Positions 60,501 through 64,000 of a DNA stretch of 64,000 nucleotides are shown in pieces (positions within the stretch are counted from its first letter, which is position 1; every line of letters begins with the position of its first letter). The stretch is from Serripes groenlandicus (lineage: Eukaryota > Mollusca > Bivalvia > Cardiida > Cardiidae), in contig JASEVX010000001.1 in NCBI GenBank assembly GCA_031761405.1, positions 20,797,584 through 20,861,583 on the forward strand, given 5' to 3'. The position numbers and the translations under genes were made by a program. The notes under the pieces were generated by a model that did not search any database, was not told the origin of the DNA, and saw nothing but the letters and a program-made list of their open reading frames with translations.

Positions 60501-62163
60501 AACCTATTTTGAAATCCCTGGTTTAGGGGCAATTTTGACCCCTTTGTAAACAATGCAAATTTCCATTGTTTACCAAGAAAAATGAGTTAACGCTTATAAA
60601 GACTTTATGGCGAGGTGATTAACCTTGGGAAAAAAATATCAATTTAAGTTACAACCGTTTCACGCCAAGCTCTCGATATGTCTCTGGTAATATGGTCTTA
60701 TATGTAACTTTTTGCCGAAGCATTTAAGTGTTACGCATTTCTAGTGTCAGTATTTTGAAGAAAGTTTTTTTCTTCTTTATATATATACCTATCTTAAACT
60801 AAAACAATTGAAACAACCGTATACATACCACGCTCTACAAAAATACATACGTTATACATTTGCAATGAGTGTATACAGATCATTCGGCACATCACCCGCA
60901 GTCCGATCTGGATGTACACTGTTCACGAATTAATCATACAAAATTTAAAGCAATTAGCTTGGTTGCGCATGCAGGTCTTTCCCACATGTGTAATACTTAC
61001 AGTTAAGGTGCTGAACCCCAATTATAGATAATATAGTCAAAGTTTTAAAACTGTTCAAAAGTTGTCTTGAATTATTAGAATCATAATTCTGAGATAACAT
61101 TATAGTAATAATTTAGATTTCCAGTACATTAAACATCTAAATATTGATCGTATAAATACTTCATTTTTACTGGGTAAACTACCCAGTAAGCCAAATTTTG
61201 TAAAATGTCATTGACTTGTTTAATTGACTGTTAATCAACAATTACTGTCAAAATAGTTTTGAATTATTTATTACATACTTTGTTGTCACTATAAGCAATA
61301 TTTTCAGGAGTTTCAACATTTCAAAATTTCGATCTCCATTTGGAGTTCAACACCTTTACGGCTGATTTCGCAGAGTTAGAAAACGGCATGTTTTGTTCCT
61401 GATGTCGATTTCCGTATGTTACCCGATTTTTGAGGCGATATATGTCTCTATCGCTTAAAAAGCCGGCTTCTACAGTATAGCCGAGTTTGCATGGCAAGGG
61501 TAAATACAGCCAGGAAATTAATGAATGGATGAGGTACTTCATCATACCCCTGGTAGCAGCCAGGTTGTATTCGGTCTGTTTGTATTTCGGATAGGGCTCA
61601 GTTACAAAAATATTGAAAATATCTTTAAATGAAAATATTATAATTGAATATAATTGAAAAACTTTGTAGATAAAGAAGAAATTACTCACAATGAAAAACA
61701 TGTGGATGGTGACATTATCTTACCTCCTCAAAAAGCTGAACATCATACGTATTATCATCATCACAAAAATAAAACACACTGGGAAACTCTGCATTTTGAC
61801 TAATCCAGTCAAGTGCGAGATTTCTCTGCTCTACTCCTTTTGGAATAGTCCAACCTGTGGACAGTTTTCCTTTGAACTTTAACTTCACCGATTCGGGTGT
61901 AGAAGTCTTTGTTGTGAGATGCGTATACGTCACCTTACACCTGGACAGGAAATGTGTAACTAGTGAACTCGGTTCATCACTGTCTTCCATCACAACCCAG
62001 TGTAACCTAGGAACGAGTCTCAGCGTTTGCGACAAACGGGTTAAATCGGCTTTCTGCTCGGTTCTAGCCACTGTCGGAGTTATAGCGTATATCATTGGTA
62101 ATGTCGTTATGTTCTGGCGATTATCCGATACGGTTAAGTGCACATGTTTTGTTTGGGAGACAG
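51396..62163 (-). CDS. B3GAT: GT43 beta-1,3-glucuronosyltransferase, B3GAT-like (four exons, 5' partial)
   Basis: The visible part is 278 residues, the whole GT43 catalytic domain. It transfers glucuronic acid from UDP-GlcA to a terminal galactose, either to complete the proteoglycan linker tetrasaccharide (B3GAT3 role) or the HNK-1 epitope (B3GAT1/2 role), in the Golgi lumen. Motifs in order: MIYAITPTVARTEQKADLTR (UDP-binding start; P-T-Y is usual, here P-T-V), LHWVVMEDSD, RNLALDW, YFCDDDNTYD (metal-binding DxD), VSVWPIALVAG, FAIDMAGFAVN (acceptor site), a glutamate in KLETLF at the catalytic-base position, LEPRADNCSK and VLVWHTQT. The cytosolic tail and membrane anchor must be on an exon beyond 62163 that I do not see. 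All introns are phase 0 apart from the first acceptor (phase 1). The subtype cannot be chosen from sequence alone. Confidence 0.9.
51510..52845. other. B3GAT-like intron, unassigned part
   Basis: A weak MITE remnant with CACGTCAACAGCAGACGACTT-like words is at 51590-51665. The rest shows no gene. Confidence 0.4.
52850..53745. repeat. ~135-bp degenerate tandem repeat, six to seven units
   Basis: GTGACCTAGTTTTTGACC, ATATTCGAACTTGGCCTA, CATCAAGACAAACATTCTGA and GTGTTAACAAGATTTTCCTT recur in order. This is a common bivalve repeat, probably the core of a pearl/HINE-like element. A single further copy set is at 55735-56110. Confidence 0.8.
53750..54080. other. No gene seen
   Basis: Intronic to the B3GAT-like gene; the open minus-strand frame here runs into the GC-rich block and has no motif. 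Confidence 0.4.
54085..54370. other. GC-rich island in an AT-rich intron
   Basis: Short GC-rich segment with frequent GGCCGG, CCCGGC and CGCCCG words (GGCCGGTCTCTGAGCGGCG, TGCCCGGCCGAACATCGGCC) and overlapping open frames on both strands. Base composition departs sharply from its flanks. It may be a transferred or mobile segment, or a small CpG island. Confidence 0.5.
54380..55730. other. B3GAT-like intron, no supported gene
   Basis: Contains a G-run at 54877-54890 and CCCCGGTAAATCC-type words. A 113-codon plus-strand frame at 55212 with a hydrophobic C-terminus is discussed among the rejected items. Confidence 0.4.
55735..56110. repeat. Further copies of the 52850-type repeat
   Basis: ATATAGCCCAGATATCATCA, AGACAAATATTCTGACAAAG, AATTTGGCCTATCGACCTGG and CACCAAGACAAACATTCTGA; about three diverged units. 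Confidence 0.65.
56232..56436. mobile_element. TTAA-family hairpin MITE, diverged
   Basis: GAAACATTGTGGCGAAAGGA, ATTTTCACCTCTACTCAATA, CAATGTCGTCTGTTGCAGAA and TTGTACGTGAGAAAGGGATAA. Confidence 0.65.
56566..56742. mobile_element. TTAA-family hairpin MITE, internally deleted
   Basis: GAAACATTTCCCACATACAA, CGCCTCTTCAGCAGACGGCT and GTATGCGGGAAAGGGTTAA; the central palindrome is missing. Confidence 0.65.
57197..57292. mobile_element. TTAA-family MITE, ends only
   Basis: TTAAACCCTTTCCAACATAC, GCAGCAGACGACTTTGAATA, GCTGCAGAGGCTTTAGAAAC. Confidence 0.55.
57475..57706. mobile_element. Palindromic MITE, GAGCCGT family
   Basis: GAGCTGTCCCGCGAGAAAAC to TTTTCTCGCGGGACGGTTC. It sits 15 bp beyond the donor of the B3GAT-like exon at 57722. 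Confidence 0.85.
57722..57928 (-). CDS. B3GAT: B3GAT-like exon with acceptor site and catalytic glutamate
   Basis: 207 bp, phase 0 both sides, acceptor TTGTTCTACTCAG, donor TCTAAG|GTATAA. Codes for VIGWGTAYAPERKFAIDMAG, FAVNTDVLKRQNPPRF, KLETLFLNRVVDNLDELEPR and ADNCSK. Confidence 0.93.
58018..58110. repeat. Inverted repeat TTATTATCACTTTTA..
   Basis: ATTATCACTTTTATTAAACG and CGAGTTTATTAAAAGTGATA are inverted copies separated by about 40 bp of GC-richer DNA. A related sequence is at 24600-24690. Confidence 0.75.
58133..58329. repeat. Perfect 82-bp inverted repeat with 33-bp loop
   Basis: Left arm 58133-58214 and right arm 58248-58329 appear fully complementary (TAACTAACTGCATGTTTTTG ... CCGTAGG / CCTACGG ... 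CATGCAGTTAGTTA). The loop holds a third copy of CAAATTACCCCTTTTTTC. It lies in an intron of the B3GAT-like gene, where the transcript could form a long hairpin. Confidence 0.9.
58340..59070. other. B3GAT-like intron, unassigned
   Basis: A 10-bp inverted ATCATCACTAGTGATGAT palindrome lies at 58670-58690. A TTAA-family remnant is at 59000-59060. No gene. Confidence 0.45.
59075..59310 (+). mobile_element. Fragments: CAGGGGCGT element right end, then SINE family A 3' part
   Basis: 59075-59180 matches the right end of the element at 22325 (GCAGGCTGATTTGGTCGATA, GGGAGCTACGTCCCTG). 59180-59310 is the 3' part of a family A SINE (GTATTACTGGTAACTTTACC, AACATTGTTGAAAGCGGCGT, CAATCAATAAAG). Confidence 0.7.
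59347..59433 (-). CDS. B3GAT: B3GAT-like exon 'WPIALVAG'
   Basis: 87 bp, phase 0 both sides, acceptor CTGTTTCCAG, donor GGAAAG|GTATAG. Codes for MRYTKRVSVWPIALVAGSQY and ETPMVKNGK, matching the RRVSVWPV.. block of GT43. Confidence 0.9.
59450..61710. other. B3GAT-like intron, no supported gene
   Basis: Mostly AT-rich. 60460-60680 contains an imperfect inverted repeat (TATCGAGGGCTTGGCGTGAA ... TTTCACGCCAAGCTCTCGAT), likely a MITE of about 205 bp. A 126-codon minus-strand frame at 61321-61701 is not supported. Confidence 0.5.
60466..60680. mobile_element. ~215-bp TIR MITE (ATCGAGGGCTTGGCG ends)
   Basis: Left TATCGAGGGCTTGGCGTGAA and right TTTCACGCCAAGCTCTCGAT are inverted copies with one or two mismatches; the interior (GGTTTAGGGGCAATTTTGAC) is non-coding. 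Confidence 0.7.
61724..62163 (-). CDS. B3GAT: B3GAT-like exon with UDP-binding site and DxD
   Basis: 440 bp between acceptor TTACCATTGCAG and donor TTTGAGGAG|GTAAGA. Codes for the first half of the catalytic domain up to CDDDNTYDVQLFEE. An in-frame GTG at 62143 is not a start; the frame continues to the acceptor. Confidence 0.92.
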
Positions 62164-62169
62164 CTGCAA

Positions 62170-62500
62170 TGGTAATATTTTATCAGCATGAATTATTTCA
62201 TCCGTGAACAACAAAACATATTTCTTTTATGCTTACCTATTATTGATAGAAATTTCTTAGTGAATTATATAGAGGACAAGACTTAGTACAACAAAAGTAA
62301 GCGCGGTGGAGAGAAACCGTCTTTATATTGACGCATGTTGGGCAGACTCCTTTTGAAAAACATCTTGGGCAAAGGTGAAATAAGAATTATGATGAGCAAT
62401 TTATTCTTTTGCCGCAATGACTTCAAAATCTATTTGGTACTTATTCTATTTATTTAAGAAATTGTACTTTTATTGTGAATATTTCTCGGGGCAAGTTTGG
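62170..62500. other. Upstream intron of the B3GAT-like gene
   Basis: 62330-62430 is a diverged TTAA-family MITE (GGTGAAATAAGAATTATGAT, TTCTTTTGCCGCAATGACTT). No exon for the membrane anchor is seen. Confidence 0.45.
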
Positions 62501-62507
62501 AATGAGA

Positions 62508-62800
62508 TTGATTGATTGATTGATTTGGGTTTAACGCCGTTTTTAACATTTTCTCAGTCATATCACGGCCGCCAGTTCACCTACTTTCCTGGTGTTCTCA
62601 CACCAGTACTCCAAACAACAATCTTCCCAAGCAACTGGCTGGTTTTTCCACATAGACTTAGCCCATTAGTGGAAGACGAATGACGCATGTCGCATTGACT
62701 TTTGTCAAACGTCAAAAAGAAAGTTTGCCGAGCCGGGATTCGAACTCACAACCCCTGGATTGACAGCCCGCGTCGCTACCGACTAAGCTACCGGGGCTCG
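62508..62800 (-). mobile_element. SINE family C (reverse), full length
   Basis: (GATT)n start, GGGTTTAACGCCGTTTTTAA, CCGCCAGTTCACCTACTTTC, AAGACGAATGACGCATGTCG, GGGATTCGAACTCACAACCC (reversed B-box) and CGCTACCGACTAAGCTACCG (reversed A-box). This is the best copy for a family consensus. Confidence 0.85.
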
Positions 62801-62809
62801 TCTTGAATG

Positions 62810-63170
62810 AGATGGAAGTATAATATCTGGCAAAGTTAGTTAAATTGGGGAAAACGAAGTACAGCGATTTACACAATATTGACGAATTATTGTTAGCCCA
62901 ATATATATTAATAGTATTTTAGTTATTTACTCAAATATACTATACAATGCACAAAACAATTATTTATTACCTCCATTCTTTGGAGATATCGTAAAATAAT
63001 TTTTTTAGATATGTCATTACTTAGTGTTTTTAAACAAACACAATTATAATATGTTCAAGACATCTAAATGTGTTTCTTTCTAATAATAATCCCCCCCTCC
63101 CATGTGGTTTCAGAAAACCTATTAAAAATAGAAGTCGCGGGCTTCTGCCCGGCGACTAATAATAAATAAA
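62810..63170. other. No gene seen
   Basis: AT-rich. Confidence 0.4.
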
Positions 63171-63174
63171 TAAA

Positions 63175-63468
63175 ACACAGATGTTGTTTGAGTTGTCTAG
63201 GTCGAGCCCCGACAGCATTGTGGGTAACGACGGGGTTTATCAATCCAGCGATTATCAATCGACAAAGGTTACTGTGACTAGCGTCATTCGTCGTCTACCA
63301 ATTAGCTGAATCATCTATGTGCAAATGTAGCCAGTTACCTAGATATAATTGTGTGTGCAGTGCTGGTGAGAGAAAGCCAAGAAACACACGTTACGTGAAC
63401 TGTCTGTCGTTATATAACTGAAATAACGTAGAAAATGGCGTTGGACTCCAATCAATCAATCAATCAGT
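63175..63468 (+). mobile_element. SINE family C-like, 3' part
   Basis: GTGACTAGCGTCATTCGTCG, CTACCAATTAGCTGAATCAT, GTGAACTGTCTGTCGTTATA, AAATGGCGTTGGACTCCAAT and an (AATC)n tail. Confidence 0.65.
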
Positions 63469-63469
63469 T

Positions 63470-63920
63470 ATCTATAGCATACAATGGGTTGCTTTCCCAT
63501 GTCGTGCTGTTCTTCAAAGCGTACTTATTGTCGGACCCTGAAGGTATGAATAATACACTATTGCAAATCATTTTAGGTAAATGATCTGTAACCCTTTCAA
63601 TGCTGCATTTTTTAAATGGACGTGTACAGCTTTGCACTTAGAAGAGTCCATAGCAAATTCTAGGAATATCAAGATAATAACGTTGGACTAAGTGTCACCA
63701 CTAAAAATAAAGTACAGATCAAGGTCCAGTCTGTGATAAGAAGCTAGAGATACAGCCCTTTTACATTTTGTAACCTATAAAGTTTTGGCTAGATACAGGC
63801 TTTGTCAACAACAGGAAACTTCCTTTATGCACACAGAGTCGTTCCTTACATTAACAATAGATGAGCAAAAGTAGCCAGTGTCCTTGACTTGTGTTGAGTA
63901 CTGGAATGAGCAATCGTTGA
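63470..63920. other. No gene seen
   Basis: Unique-looking DNA at the right end. Confidence 0.4.
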
Positions 63921-63924
63921 AAAT

Positions 63925-64000
63925 GTTGTTGACAGAGAGAGAGAGAGACACACACACACAAAGAGAGACAGAGAGAGACAGACAGAGAGACATAGATAGA
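63925..64000. repeat. (GA)n/(CA)n microsatellite
   Basis: GAGAGAGAGAGACACACACA followed by further GAGA and CAGA runs to the window edge. Confidence 0.9.

Noticed and set aside
61321..61701. 126-codon minus-strand ORF in the B3GAT-like intron
   Set aside because: Its N-terminal part is translation of a MITE-like AT-rich segment, it shows no family motif, and the spliced B3GAT frame skips it.

Overview
This window looks like nuclear DNA of a bivalve mollusc, probably a heterodont such as a dreissenid or Mya relative; the species cannot be fixed from sequence alone. The evidence is AT-rich DNA, spliced genes with short GT-AG exons in large introns, several tRNA-headed SINE families with (TGAT)n or (AAAC)n tails, very many palindromic MITEs, pearl/Helentron-like elements with a tandem core, and long minisatellites. 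No tRNA, rRNA, operon, CRISPR or prokaryotic feature is present. Most of the DNA is repeat; protein-coding exons make up only a few percent.

Three spliced genes can be read exon by exon with matching intron phases. (1) A DHRS7-like short-chain dehydrogenase/reductase on the minus strand, six exons from 24029 down to about 15674, with TGxxxGxG, NNAG and S...YxxxK. (2) A small calmodulin-like EF-hand protein on the plus strand, five exons from 36012 to 43053, with two canonical calcium loops at its C-terminus; its first exon lies outside what I can see. (3) A family GT43 beta-1,3-glucuronosyltransferase (B3GAT-like) on the minus strand, four exons from 62163 down to 51396 and a poly(A) signal at 51365; its 5' exon(s) are not visible. 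There is also a 182-codon single-exon ORF at 46501, a glycosyltransferase fragment (DxD type) at 44630-45034 cut off by a hAT remnant, a candidate orphan last exon at 40087-40306 (-), and a candidate terminal exon at the left edge.

Layout. 1-9.3 kb: SINEs, MITEs and a 36-bp minisatellite. 9.3-15.2 kb: a 4-kb array of a ~176-bp repeat interrupted by a 1.75-kb pearl-like element whose core repeats carry DR1 nuclear-receptor half-site pairs. 15.2-24.1 kb: the DHRS7-like gene, with a decayed Tc1/mariner (DD34E) in intron 3 and three tandem arrays in its introns. 24-36 kb: MITEs, SINEs, minisatellites and a serine/threonine-coding repeat open on both strands. 36-43 kb: the EF-hand gene. 44-51 kb: glycosyltransferase/hAT wreck, the 46501 ORF and a possible promoter region. 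51-62 kb: the B3GAT-like gene. 62-64 kb: SINEs and a (GA)n tract.

The most unusual signal is that three tandem duplications have a boundary inside a coding exon and copy a splice site: the exon-3 acceptor and the exon-6 donor of the DHRS7-like gene, and the exon-3 donor of the EF-hand gene. In addition several MITEs/SINEs sit within about 12-30 bp of splice sites. The genes are not functionally linked to one another in any obvious way.
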